64,000 nt of DNA from Nitrosospira briensis (GCF_900115125.1 NZ_FOVJ01000002.1:1-64000); one strand, 5' to 3'; numbered from the stretch's first letter, positions 9,336-18,194 are shown. Notes: a model not told the origin generated them from the letters alone. A program made the numbers and translations.

Positions 9336-9366
9336 AAGGCACGCTTCCGGCGTGCTTTATTTTTTT
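9336..9366 (+). terminator. Rho-independent terminator after hppA
   Basis: A nine-pair stem (AAGGCACGC with GCGTGCTTT, one G-T pair) closes a five-base loop and runs into a T-rich tract, TTTATTTTTTTG. It lies 22 bases after the hppA stop. Confidence 0.85.
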
Positions 9367-9393
9367 GTGGAAATTAAATCTCCCATATTTCTC

Positions 9394-9801
9394 ATGAATA
9401 ATAAAATCAGTCTCACTCTCGATGACGCAAAAATCATCTCGGCAGCATCAGAAGCGGAAGCCAGACGCAACAATTGGCCGGTAGTAATTGCTATCGTCGA
9501 TGACGGCGGCCACCTTGTTCACCTGCTTCGGCTCGACAATACGCAGTTCGGCAGCGTTGAAGTCGCGATTCAGAAAGCCCGTGCAGCGATTGCGTTTCGC
9601 CGCCCCACGAAAGTGTGGGAAGAACACGTTGCGGACGGACGCGTGCGTTATCTCGGCCTGCCGGGAACGCTCCCTATCGAAGGTGGTTTACCCATTGTAG
9701 TAAAAGGCCAGTTTGTCGGCGCTGTGGGAGTAAGCGGTGTAAGGTCCAATGAGGATGCGCAAATCGCACAGGCTGGATTAACTGCGGTGGCTGCTCACTG
9801 A
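9394..9801 (+). CDS. GlcG/HbpS-family (DUF336) heme-binding-type protein
   Basis: A 135-residue protein of the GlcG/HbpS fold. Typical features are LTLDDAKIISAASEAEAR at the N-terminus, VVIAIVDDGGHLVHLLRLD in the core strand, AIAFRRPT, and the glycine-rich GLPIVVKGQFVGAVGVSG near the end. Members bind heme or act as small accessory proteins in glycolate-type loci; the substrate here is unknown. The ATG at MNNKISL matches the family start, whereas the longer reading runs into the hppA terminator. The 294 bases that follow hold no gene I can support. Confidence 0.8.
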   Translation: MNNKISLTLDDAKIISAASEAEARRNNWPVVIAIVDDGGHLVHLLRLDNTQFGSVEVAIQKARAAIAFRRPTKVWEEHVADGRVRYLGLPGTLPIEGGLPIVVKGQFVGAVGVSGVRSNEDAQIAQAGLTAVAAH

Positions 9802-10095
9802 CTGAGCCTCGACCGTGGCATTGCCGCTGGTCCCACTCCGCCGTAAGTGCCCGGTCCCCATGCGTCAAAATCCCTTTTCTCAAACCACCCGCTTACTGCT
9901 AACGGACCGCGATCGGCTGTATTCCGCTATTTTTTACCCTGTCTCCTGTATCATCATTTCTGACGCTCGCAATTTAACTGCACCCATTACAGTTCCATTT
10001 TTTCTCGTTACCGCTGCCCTACTTTTAGCCGAGTTAAGGTAGGATTGGTTACAAGCTGATGAAAGCTTTCGTTTTACCCTCAGCCTCAGGATGAT

Positions 10096-11157
10096 ATGAA
10101 TACCCCCGAGCTTCAACGCAAAACATTTCTGCTCATGTTGATTGCTGTCTCACTGGCATTCGCATGGATTCTCCTGCCGTTCTACGGTGCGGTATTCTGG
10201 GGCTCAGTCCTTGCCATCATTTTCACGCCGTTTTATCGCAAACTGCTGGCATTGACGAGGCGGCGCCCCAACCTTGCCGCGCTCACTACACTGTTGATAT
10301 GCCTGATCGCGGTAATACTTCCGGTTATAGTAATGACGGCTTCAATGCTGCAGGAGGGGGTCGCAGTCTATCAGAGGATCCGGTCTGGAGAATTGAATTT
10401 CGGCGCCTATTTTCAACAGGTCATAAGCGGCCTACCCCCATGGCTGGTCAATTTGCTGGATCAGTCCGGACTCACAAACATTTCCGAACTGCAGGAAATG
10501 CTGTCAACCGGCGTCCTGGAAGGTAGCCAATTCATTGCGATGCACGCCCTCAGTATCGGCCAGAATACTTTCGAGTTTGTCATCAGTTTCGGAATCATGC
10601 TGTACTTGCTTTTTTTTCTGCTGCGCGACGGCGCCGCGCTCTCATCGAAGATCAAGCAATCGATCCCGCTCAGCACCGAGCACAAGCGGCATTTGTTCAG
10701 CAAATTCACTACTGTCATTCGCGCTACCGTAAAGGGCAATGTCGTTGTTGCTGCAATTCAGGGCGCACTGGGTGGCGTGATATTTTCGCTTCTCGGTATT
10801 CAGGGGGCATTGCTGTGGGGCTTCGTGATGGCCTTCCTTTCGCTCATACCCGCCGTTGGAGCCGGGCTGATCTGGGTACCGGTAGCGATATATTTCCTGG
10901 TTACCGGGGCTACGTGGCAGGGCATCGTGCTCATTGCCTTTGGCGTGTTTGTGATCGGACTCGTCGATAATCTTTTACGGCCCGTACTCGTTGGACGAGA
11001 TACCAAAATACCCGACTACGTGATCCTCATATCAACGCTTGGCGGCCTGGTTCTTTTCGGCCTCAACGGTTTCGTAATTGGTCCGGTAATCGCAGCATTG
11101 TTTATCGCTGCATGGGATCTCTTTTCATCATCGAAGGAAGTGTCCCCCCCCGACTGA
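10096..11157 (+). CDS. AI-2E-family transporter (PerM/YdiK type)
   Basis: A 353-residue inner-membrane protein with paired hydrophobic segments at the N-terminus (about 11-45), one near 65-85, and four or five in the C-terminal half. The latter include the family signature PAVGAGLIWVPVAIYF and the DNLLRPVLVGR motif before PDYVILISTLGGL. The family includes TqsA (autoinducer-2 export) and Na+/H+ antiporters, so the substrate cannot be told from sequence. CAGG lies five bases before the ATG. It converges on the neighbouring dehydrogenase with only 11 bases between stops. Confidence 0.85.
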   Translation: MNTPELQRKTFLLMLIAVSLAFAWILLPFYGAVFWGSVLAIIFTPFYRKLLALTRRRPNLAALTTLLICLIAVILPVIVMTASMLQEGVAVYQRIRSGELNFGAYFQQVISGLPPWLVNLLDQSGLTNISELQEMLSTGVLEGSQFIAMHALSIGQNTFEFVISFGIMLYLLFFLLRDGAALSSKIKQSIPLSTEHKRHLFSKFTTVIRATVKGNVVVAAIQGALGGVIFSLLGIQGALLWGFVMAFLSLIPAVGAGLIWVPVAIYFLVTGATWQGIVLIAFGVFVIGLVDNLLRPVLVGRDTKIPDYVILISTLGGLVLFGLNGFVIGPVIAALFIAAWDLFSSSKEVSPPD

Positions 11158-11168
11158 CGGGTGCGGCG

Positions 11169-11993
11169 TCATGGCCTGGAAAATTTCATTTGGAGCCGGA
11201 CTGCCCAGGCAAAGAGGCGGCCACCCATCAGCCATCTGGCGGCGATGGCCATTTTGGAATCAAGAGGAAGAGCATGCCGTACCGGGCGAGTAGAAGCCTT
11301 TACAGCATCCACTACAGCCTTCGCGATGATTTCCGGACCGGGGGCTTTGGGTTCGTCAGCGAGAAGATTACGTACCCCGGCAAGAAGTTTTTCGTAGGCA
11401 GGCGGATGTACAACAGCCTTTAGCGTTCTTAACTGATTGGGAACGAATTCTGTCTTTATCAAACCAGGCGCAATGAGCACAACGTCGATCCCGAAGTCCA
11501 TCACCTCTCCGCGCACAGCGTCGGTCAGCGCTTCAATGGCATACTTCGAAGCTGAATACCAGCCGAAACCCGGGACGGATATCCGGCTCAATATTGAAAC
11601 GATATTGACAATACAGCCTGATTTCTGCTCCCGCATATGCGGAAGTACTGCTTGCATGAATCGTGCGTAGCCGAAAACGTTAACCTCGAACTGCCTGTGG
11701 GCAATTTCCATCGATACGCATTCGACAGCGCCTAATTGGCAGAATGCGGCATTATTTACCAGCAAATCAATCCGCCCCTTGGTCGATATAATGTGCCTGA
11801 TAGTTCTGTGAATGCCCTCTTCATCCATAACGTCCAGCTGGATGGGCTCAATGTGATCGGACCGTATCTGTTCCAGCCTGTACATGCGCCGTGCCACGGC
11901 AAATACGTAGTACCCATTTCTTGCGAGGAGTTCCGCCGTGGCCCTTCCGATCCCACTGGACGCTCCGGTCACCAACGCAATCTGCTGAGTCAT
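11169..11993 (-). CDS. Short-chain dehydrogenase/reductase
   Basis: A 274-residue classical SDR using NAD(P). The cofactor loop is TGASSGIG (9-16), the catalytic set is Ser133 with Tyr146 and Lys150 (YSASK), and PG after strand six is present (APGLIKTEF). The usual NNAG is NNAA (80-83), a mild variation. An AAGGAG ribosome site precedes the ATG. The C-terminal ~60 residues are hydrophobic (MGGRLFAWAVRLQMKF), as in SDRs that associate with membranes. The substrate is unknown; the neighbours give no pathway hint. Confidence 0.85.
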   Translation of the reverse strand: MTQQIALVTGASSGIGRATAELLARNGYYVFAVARRMYRLEQIRSDHIEPIQLDVMDEEGIHRTIRHIISTKGRIDLLVNNAAFCQLGAVECVSMEIAHRQFEVNVFGYARFMQAVLPHMREQKSGCIVNIVSILSRISVPGFGWYSASKYAIEALTDAVRGEVMDFGIDVVLIAPGLIKTEFVPNQLRTLKAVVHPPAYEKLLAGVRNLLADEPKAPGPEIIAKAVVDAVKASTRPVRHALPLDSKMAIAARWLMGGRLFAWAVRLQMKFSRP

Positions 11994-12162
11994 ATCTTTC
12001 GCTCCTTTTTTATTGTTGATACGGTTGCCATTCGCTAGACTTGCCCTACATAATAATCAGGAATGTTTGTTCCCCTGATATTACTTTATAGCATCGGGAG
12101 GCCGGGTATGCCCCGTAGTGCGTCGCGGAACTGCCCCGCCGGCATGCCCATGAGGAGAAAAT

Positions 12163-12864
12163 ATGAAAACCGCATTGATAACGGGCGCCAGCCGCGGAAT
12201 CGGGCTGGAATTATGCAGGCAATATGCCGCTGACGGCTGGCGTGTTTTCGCTTGCGCGCGCAACCCGGAACAATCCGATGAGCTGAACATGCTTGCAAGC
12301 ACGCATCCTGCCCAGGTCATCATACACAGGCTCGATGTCGGCGATCATGCCCAGATCGGGCAACTGGCGCAGGCCTTGGCCGACGAGCCCATTGATCTGC
12401 TTCTCAATAATGCCGGCATCTATACCGGTTCTCATGCAGGCGGGACTTTTGATGACAAGGATTACGAGGACTGGGCGCATGCGTTTCGCATCAATACCAT
12501 GGCAACCCTGAAGATGGCTCAAACGTTTCAGCTGCAAGTCAGGCGAGGTGGTCAAAAGACAATCGCCACTATCAGCAGCAAGATGGGCAGTATTGCGGAC
12601 AACAGCGGAGGGGGCAGCTATATGTACCGGTCCAGCAAGGCGGCGGTGAATATGGTTATCAAAACGCTTGCCATCGACCTGAAGCCCGCGGGAATCATTA
12701 CAGTGGCGTTACATCCGGGATGGGTTAAGACCGATATGGGCGGGCCAAATGCGTTGATCTCCACCGCCCGGAGTGTGTCCGGCATGCGGGAAGTCATCAA
12801 CAGCCTCACTTTGGCGGACTCCGGTAAATTCATCGCTTACGATGGGCAGGCAGTTCCCTGGTAG
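12163..12864 (+). CDS. Short-chain dehydrogenase, C-factor-like
   Basis: A 233-residue SDR with TGASRGIG (7-14), NNAG (82-85) and the YRSSK active site (Tyr155, Lys159). The pattern HPGWVKTDMGG and short length resemble the CsgA/C-factor subgroup of SDRs, in which the substrate is mostly unknown. GAGGAG lies before the ATG. It is divergent from the other SDR gene with about 170 bases between starts. The two proteins are only distantly similar, so this is not a recent duplication. Confidence 0.85.
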   Translation: MKTALITGASRGIGLELCRQYAADGWRVFACARNPEQSDELNMLASTHPAQVIIHRLDVGDHAQIGQLAQALADEPIDLLLNNAGIYTGSHAGGTFDDKDYEDWAHAFRINTMATLKMAQTFQLQVRRGGQKTIATISSKMGSIADNSGGGSYMYRSSKAAVNMVIKTLAIDLKPAGIITVALHPGWVKTDMGGPNALISTARSVSGMREVINSLTLADSGKFIAYDGQAVPW

Positions 12865-12902
12865 GCGCCCCCTCCCCTGCACCTCCGGGATCTCCGTCTT
12901 AT

Positions 12903-12927
12903 CCGCCGCCACATAGGCCGGCGGCGG
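12903..12927. other. GC-rich hairpin between convergent genes
   Basis: CCGCCGCC and GGCGGCGG form an eight-pair stem with a nine-base loop between the SDR gene and the convergent YbjQ-type gene. No T tract follows on either strand, so it may be a weak or factor-dependent terminator. Confidence 0.35.
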
Positions 12928-12999
12928 CATAAAAGGGCTCACGGCCGCGCAACCGGTCAGGTCACAACCTGCGCAACCTCGATGATTGACTGAGCAGTC

Positions 13000-13320
13000 T
13001 TATTCGACGATTACCGCGGTTCCGCTAGCCGAAACCATCAGCATGCCGTTATCCTTTCCCATTATCTCGTAATCAAAGTCGATACCAACCACCGCATTTG
13101 CCCCCAGATCCTGTGCGCGCTGCCGAAGTTCTTCGAGCGCGATGTCACGCGCGCGCTGCAGCTCCTTCTCATAGGTTGCGGATCGTCCTCCCACCAGATC
13201 GCGGATTCCCGCAAAGAGGTCTTTGAACAAGTTGGCGCCGAGTATTGCCTCGCCTGCAATGACGCCGCAGTATTTCGAGATGCGCTTTCCATCGATGCTT
13301 TGCGTAGTAGTAAGCTGCAT
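13000..13320 (-). CDS. YbjQ/UPF0145-family protein
   Basis: A 106-residue YbjQ-like protein (DUF74 family, sometimes called heavy-metal binding). It has the expected order: [12 protein letters not shown] at the start, [42 protein letters not shown], then [14 protein letters not shown] and VSASGTAV. The family forms pentameric rings; its function is unproven. GGGAG four bases before the ATG decides the start over an earlier ATG five codons upstream. It stands alone. Confidence 0.88.
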   Translation of the reverse strand: MQLTTTQSIDGKRISKYCGVIAGEAILGANLFKDLFAGIRDLVGGRSATYEKELQRARDIALEELRQRAQDLGANAVVGIDFDYEIMGKDNGMLMVSASGTAVIVE

Positions 13321-13383
13321 ATTTCTCCCGATCAAGGTTGGTTGATTATCGGTTACCGAGGCTGAAGAAGCTGACAGGCTCCG

Positions 13384-13650
13384 CTATGGTGCACCAGGCT
13401 TAGGTCTCTTGCGAAGCTTTTTCAACGGCCGCTTTCCGTGCGCGCCATCACGGGGCTTAAGCTGCTCCACAGGCGCAGCGGGTGCTTTACGCCGAACATT
13501 TCGCTCCGGATTTGTCGTCCGGTTGACGGGAGTAAGGGTAATCTCGAGTTCGTTGATCTCGTCCCACTGATCTTCGGTACGCTGCCGCTCGGGAATCGCC
13601 AGAAGCTCTTGAAGACGGTCATAAGAGGAAATCGATTGTGGTTTATCCAT
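13384..13650 (-). CDS. Small basic protein of unknown function next to a Fur box
   Basis: An 88-residue open frame I cannot assign. The first half is acidic and helical (SSYDRLQELLAIPERQRTE, DQWDEINELEI). The second half is rich in proline, arginine and lysine (RKAPAAP, GKRPLKKLRKRPKPGAP), like nucleic-acid or ribosome-contacting tails. No cysteines or membrane segment. Its start lies 25 bases from a perfect Fur box shared with the iron-importer gene on the other strand, so it may be iron-regulated. The ribosome site is weak, and the ATG is chosen because it opens the frame. Confidence 0.55.
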   Translation of the reverse strand: MDKPQSISSYDRLQELLAIPERQRTEDQWDEINELEITLTPVNRTTNPERNVRRKAPAAPVEQLKPRDGAHGKRPLKKLRKRPKPGAP

Positions 13651-13674
13651 GGTATATTTAGGGCGATGCTTTGC

Positions 13675-13689
13675 TGATAATTATTATCA
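13675..13689. promoter_or_regulatory. Fur box (perfect 7-1-7)
   Basis: TGATAATTATTATCA is an exact match to the 7-1-7 Fur consensus. A TATAAT box follows at 13692-13697, reading toward fbpA, so bound Fur-Fe2+ would cover the promoter spacer. The site sits between the divergent small basic protein and fbpA and could control both. Confidence 0.88.
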
Positions 13690-13733
13690 TTTATAATATG
13701 TCTGATTGATTCCGCTGCTATGGAGTAATAACA

Positions 13734-14747
13734 ATGTCGAACTTCCGCTTCAGCCAATATCTTACCGCAATGCTTTGCTGTGTCACGCTGTTTGGCGCGA
13801 GCGTAGCTCACGCCGACCAGGTCGTTGTCTATTCCGCCCGGATCGAACAACTCATCAAGCCGATGTTCGACGCTTTCACCAAAGATACCGGCATCACGGT
13901 AAAATTCGTTACTGATAAAGAAGGTCCGTTACTCGCGCGTCTCAAGGCCGAAGGAAAGAATACGCCTGCTGACATGCTGATCACCTCGGATGCAGGCAAC
14001 CTGTGGGAAGCAGCCCGGGAAGGGCTGTTGAGGCCCGTCGAATCCAAAACCCTTGAAACAAACATTCCCGCGTATTTACGAGACCCTCAGAAACAGTGGT
14101 TTGGTTTATCGGTGCGAGCTCGCACTATTATATACAACACTGACAAAGTGAAACCCTCGGATCTTTCCACTTACGAAGCTCTGGCGGATCCCAAGTGGAA
14201 GGGACGGCTGTGCCTGCGCACTTCCAAGAAAGTATACAACCAGTCACTGGTGGCCATGATGATTGCTGAACACGGCGAGGTCAAGACTGAAAAAATCGTG
14301 AAAGGCTGGGTCGACAACCTGGCCGTGGATCCCTTATCCGACGAAACCAAGGCGATGGAATTCGTCGCTGCCGGCCGATGCGATGTTACGATCGCCAACT
14401 CCTATTATTATGGCCGCTTGATGGCAAAGAACCCTGCATTGCCGCTCGGAATTTTCTGGGCCAACCAGGAAGGCAGCGGAGTACATGTCAATATCTCGGG
14501 TGCAGGCGTGACCCGATATGCTTCCCATCCAGAAGCTGCGGTCAAGTTGCTGGAATTTCTGTCGTCCGAGAAAGCACAAAACCTTTTCGCCGATGTGAAC
14601 ATGGAATATCCCGCCAATCCCGAGGTAAAACCCGACCCTGCTGTCGCCGCCTGGGGCACCTTTAAACAGAACACCATAAACGTGAACAAAGCCGGAGAGT
14701 TGCAGGCTGAAGCGGTAAAACTGATGGACCGCGCAGGCTATCGATAG
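13734..14747 (+). CDS. fbpA: Ferric-iron ABC transporter, periplasmic binding protein
   Basis: A 337-residue FbpA/FutA/Idi-type protein that binds Fe3+ in the periplasm. A signal peptide is clear (cleavage after ASVAHA at 27), and the mature protein starts DQVVVYSAR, the hallmark of the family. The iron-ligand tyrosines expected in the C-lobe are present in IANSYYYGRLMA. The Fur box 45 bases upstream predicts induction under iron shortage. The permease and ATPase genes follow downstream, separated by an unusual 390-base spacer. Confidence 0.93.
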   Translation: MSNFRFSQYLTAMLCCVTLFGASVAHADQVVVYSARIEQLIKPMFDAFTKDTGITVKFVTDKEGPLLARLKAEGKNTPADMLITSDAGNLWEAAREGLLRPVESKTLETNIPAYLRDPQKQWFGLSVRARTIIYNTDKVKPSDLSTYEALADPKWKGRLCLRTSKKVYNQSLVAMMIAEHGEVKTEKIVKGWVDNLAVDPLSDETKAMEFVAAGRCDVTIANSYYYGRLMAKNPALPLGIFWANQEGSGVHVNISGAGVTRYASHPEAAVKLLEFLSSEKAQNLFADVNMEYPANPEVKPDPAVAAWGTFKQNTINVNKAGELQAEAVKLMDRAGYR

Positions 14748-14969
14748 GGCCTAAACCTAATTCCGGCAGTTGACCGCTTATTTTTCAGCTTAACAGTATC
14801 ATGATTCATAGACGTTTTTTTGCCACATGACTTTTAGCTTTTTGGTGAACTCGGTACCGGGCGGATTGCATAGTTTTTTCGGCGCATCACTACGTTGCAG
14901 CTCCCTGGAATGGGGCGCGCCGAAGCGTTGCACGAGAGGGCTCTGGGAAGCAGGGATCGGGCAGCGTAG

Positions 14970-15060
14970 GGGATGCCGCGGCCGCGTTGTGGCGCCGCAT
15001 CCCGCTGCGGGGTCGCACCTTCCTCCGGAAGGTACGGCTACGCCCTGCGCGGTCGCGCAG
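14970..15060. repeat. GC-rich cluster of hairpins in the fbpA-fbpB spacer
   Basis: Three inverted repeats follow one another: GGGATGC/GCATCCC (outer arms 14970-14976 and 14997-15003, with a partly pairing GC core), ACCTTCC/GGAAGGT (15017-15033, three-base loop) and CTGCGCG/CGCGCAG (15045-15060). The surrounding 390-base gap (14748-15137) has no convincing gene and is richer in GC than its flanks from about 14880 on. It looks like an inserted dispersed repeat element, but no second copy is in this window. It may also attenuate transcription into fbpB. Confidence 0.5.
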
Positions 15061-15137
15061 TTCCGCGATCCGCCTTGCCCTGCACCCCAAAAACCGCTCA
15101 CTCCACCCCGTCCAACTGCCGGATTCAGGTTAACGGT

Positions 15138-16823
15138 GTGAAAGATGGAACGCTTGACCCAACGGCAAACAGTGCAGGCACGAGAAATGGTTTTTTCAGC
15201 TTCTCGGCTTTCACTTATCGAGCCTCATCAGGCTGGCGCCTGATCCCCTTTCTGGTGGCCGCGCTGGTGCTGATACCGGTTGGCACGGTCATGTCGTCGC
15301 TTTTCGCTCCAACGGGAGATGTCTGGCAACATCTGGTTGAAACCACGCTGTCAGATCTGCTGATCAATACATTCTGGCTGGCTCTAGGGGTGTCGGCTGG
15401 CGCGACGCTGCTGGGGGTAAGCCTGGCCTGGTTCACTGCGGTGTGTGAATTTCCGGGTCGTAAATTCTTCTCCTGGGCGCTTTTCCTGCCGCTTGCCATT
15501 CCTGCTTATGTCACCGCGTTCGTAGCACTGGGATTATTCGATTATATCGGTCCCGTGCAAACGGCATTGCGCGCGTGGCTGAAGTCTGACCTTTCCTGGT
15601 TTCCGGATGTGCGAAGCAGATTGGGCGTAATCATTGTCATGGTCTTGGCATTTTATCCCTACGTATATCTGCTCGCGCGCAATGCCTTTATCACGCAGGG
15701 CAAGCGTTCGCTGGAGGCCGCGCAATCGCTGGGCTTTAGTCGCACACAAGGTTTTTTCAAGCTGACACTACCCATGGCGCGCCCATGGATTGCCGGTGGC
15801 ACAATGCTGGCGTTGATGGAGACGTTGGCCGACTTTGGTACGGTTGCCGTTTTCAATTATGACACCTTCACCACTGCCATCTATAAAGCCTGGTTCGCAA
15901 TGTTTTCCTTGCCAGCCGCCTCTCAACTCGCCTCGTTGCTGATCGTCATCGTCTTTGCAATAATCATCCTGGAACAACACTTTCGTTCTCGCATGCGCTA
16001 TGCCGAAACCAGGCAGAGCGCCAGAGCCGACCGGATCCCCATCAGCGGTTGGCGGGCATGGATGATCGCCGGTTTTGCCTCAGGCACGCTTTTTTTTGCA
16101 TTTCTTTTGCCCGTCATGCAATTGAGCATTTGGGCGACACACGTTTTTGCTCGCGATTTCGATCAGCGCTACCTGGAATTTCTCTGGCATTCGGTGCTGC
16201 TCTCGGTTTTTGCCACTGCGCTTACCTGTACGGTCGCGTTGCTCATGGTCTACGCAGCACGTCGGCATTCCGATCCCGCCACCCGTGCCGCCGTACACAT
16301 TTCCACTGTTGGCTACGCCCTGCCCGGCGCTGTTCTGGCTGTCGGCGTATTCATTCCGATAGCCTGGCTCGATAACTGGCTGGGCGAAATTGCGATGCAG
16401 TTATTTCATATAGAGACGGGACTACTTATCCAGGGTACCCTCGCTACTATGCTGCTGGCCTATATGACCCGTTTTCTCGCTGTGAGCCACAGTCCCATCG
16501 ACAGCGCTATGCAGCGTATCACCAGCAGCATTGATGAGGCCGCAGTGGGGCTGGGTTCGAGCGGATGGGCAACGCTGCGCTGCGTACACCTGCCAATTCT
16601 GAAGAGCGGAATATTCACTGCCGCCACGCTCGTCTTCGTTGACGTAATGAAGGAAATGCCCATCACCTTGATGACTCGGCCTTTCGGTTGGGATACCCTG
16701 GCCGTGCGGATCTTTGAAATGACTTCGGAAGGAGAATGGGAGCAGGCCGCGCTGCCCGCGGTAGCGCTGGTGCTGGCGGGTTTGCTCCCGCTGATATTCT
16801 TTGTGCGGCAAACCGAAAGATAA
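15138..16823 (+). CDS. fbpB: Ferric-iron ABC transporter permease
   Basis: A 561-residue permease with two fused BPD-type domains of about six membrane segments each, as in FbpB. Each half carries the loop that docks the ATPase: EAAQSLGFSRTQGFFKLTLP in the first and EAAVGLGSSGWATLRCVHLP in the second. The frame stays open 165 bases further upstream into the GC-rich hairpins, but that part reads as low-quality arginine-rich sequence. I start at GTG (VKDGTLDPT), the last reasonable start before the first membrane segment; the ribosome site there is weak. The ATPase gene follows after 18 bases. Confidence 0.88.
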   Translation: MKDGTLDPTANSAGTRNGFFSFSAFTYRASSGWRLIPFLVAALVLIPVGTVMSSLFAPTGDVWQHLVETTLSDLLINTFWLALGVSAGATLLGVSLAWFTAVCEFPGRKFFSWALFLPLAIPAYVTAFVALGLFDYIGPVQTALRAWLKSDLSWFPDVRSRLGVIIVMVLAFYPYVYLLARNAFITQGKRSLEAAQSLGFSRTQGFFKLTLPMARPWIAGGTMLALMETLADFGTVAVFNYDTFTTAIYKAWFAMFSLPAASQLASLLIVIVFAIIILEQHFRSRMRYAETRQSARADRIPISGWRAWMIAGFASGTLFFAFLLPVMQLSIWATHVFARDFDQRYLEFLWHSVLLSVFATALTCTVALLMVYAARRHSDPATRAAVHISTVGYALPGAVLAVGVFIPIAWLDNWLGEIAMQLFHIETGLLIQGTLATMLLAYMTRFLAVSHSPIDSAMQRITSSIDEAAVGLGSSGWATLRCVHLPILKSGIFTAATLVFVDVMKEMPITLMTRPFGWDTLAVRIFEMTSEGEWEQAALPAVALVLAGLLPLIFFVRQTER

Positions 16824-16841
16824 TTCCTGGCCTGCTCCCCA

Positions 16842-17915
16842 ATGAACCCACTACTTGAGCTCCGGGATATCCGCCATGCCTACGGTACACAGACGGTAGT
16901 AAATAATTTATCGCTAAAACTGGAAAAAGGCGCCATAGGTTGTCTGCTGGGGCCGAGCGGATGCGGTAAAACTACCGTGCTGCGCTGTATTGCGGGATTC
17001 GAGCCGGTTTCAGCCGGAGAGATCTCAGTCAACGGCGCCGTGATGAGTAATGCGGGTTTTTGTTTGCCGCCGGAACGCCGGCACATAGGCATGGTGTTTC
17101 AGGATTACGCATTGTTTCCTCATCTCACGGTTCAGGCGAACATTGGCTTTGGCCTGCACCGCATGCAGAAAGCGGAGCGAGCGGCACGTGTTGGGGAAAT
17201 GCTCAAGACCGTTGGCCTTGCCGAGGTGCCGGACAAATACCCGCATCAACTGTCGGGAGGCCAGCAACAACGCGTGGCGCTAGCGCGAGCATTAGCGCCA
17301 CGGCCCGATTTGCTGTTGCTGGATGAACCCTTCTCAAATCTCGACGTAACCTTGCGCGGACGTTTGAGCCTGGAAGTGCGCGATATTTTGAAGAACCAGA
17401 ATGCCACCGCTATTCTGGTGACGCACGATCAGGACGAAGCCTTTGCCATTGCCGACGAAATCGGTGTCATGCATCAAGGGGAAATCCAGCAATGGGATGT
17501 AGCCTACAACCTTTATCACAGGCCGGCCAATCGCTTTGTCGCAAATTTCATAGGACAGGGCGTTTTTCTCCCTGGCAAGATACTCGACTCGCAGCATGTT
17601 GAAATCGAACTCGGAACGCTCGCGGGAGATCTCCCCCATCAATGTACCCCCGACTGCCAACTGTGCCGGGAGGGAAATGCTGTGGATGTGCTGATCCGTC
17701 CGGATGACATAGTGCACGACGATGACAGCCCTCTTCGTGCAGCCGTGGTGCACAAGGCTTTTCGTGGTGCCGATATCATGTATACCCTGCGGTTGCCCGG
17801 AGGCGGCATTGCGCTATCACTGGTACCCAGCCATCACAATCACGCAATAGGGGAAAAGATCGGCATCAGGCTCGAAACAGATCATGTTGTGGCGTTCCGT
17901 CAATCTGCACCATAG
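16842..17915 (+). CDS. fbpC: Ferric-iron ABC transporter ATPase
   Basis: A 357-residue ABC ATPase that powers Fe3+ import. Walker A GPSGCGKTT (38-46), signature LSGGQQQRVALARAL (137-151), Walker B LLLLDEPFSNLD (157-168) and the switch histidine in VTHDQDEA are all intact. The C-terminal third (about 240-357) is a TOBE-like regulatory domain and contains an uncommon Cys268-x3-Cys272-x2-Cys275 cluster (CTPDCQLC). Such a cluster could bind iron or an Fe-S centre and report iron status, but this is inference. It is the last gene of the fbp operon; the 279 bases after it show no supported gene. Confidence 0.92.
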   Translation: MNPLLELRDIRHAYGTQTVVNNLSLKLEKGAIGCLLGPSGCGKTTVLRCIAGFEPVSAGEISVNGAVMSNAGFCLPPERRHIGMVFQDYALFPHLTVQANIGFGLHRMQKAERAARVGEMLKTVGLAEVPDKYPHQLSGGQQQRVALARALAPRPDLLLLDEPFSNLDVTLRGRLSLEVRDILKNQNATAILVTHDQDEAFAIADEIGVMHQGEIQQWDVAYNLYHRPANRFVANFIGQGVFLPGKILDSQHVEIELGTLAGDLPHQCTPDCQLCREGNAVDVLIRPDDIVHDDDSPLRAAVVHKAFRGADIMYTLRLPGGGIALSLVPSHHNHAIGEKIGIRLETDHVVAFRQSAP

Positions 17916-18194
17916 CCTCAGGCGTCAAGATGCCCAAAACTCCAATGAGCCGGAAGTCAATCAGGATCCGCGCTTGGGGAAGTAGCGGGAATGATCCGTA
18001 TTTGTCCCCGATTGCGGCCTGGTAGCATGTATTGCTGGCTTTCCATGAACACCGGAAATTCGGAGATGGCGGGAAGTGCGTTGTATGCTGTGAGAAATGC
18101 GGGAGTGGGGGTAGAGCGTGTTGAACTCCAGCTGCCTCGCGGATAACCTTGCCCGCAAGGCTTGGCTGATGTTCGTTTGGCGTCCTGCTTTACT

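Noticed and set aside
9815-10042. 75-residue open frame before the AI-2E-family gene
   Set aside because: No ribosome site, no family, and no sign of coding constraint.
11169-12864. Two SDR genes as a tandem duplication
   Set aside because: They are divergent in direction and only distantly similar, sharing only general SDR motifs.
14973-15137. Upstream extension of fbpB by 55 residues
   Set aside because: It translates the hairpin element into arginine-rich sequence unlike any permease, so I start fbpB at the GTG after it.
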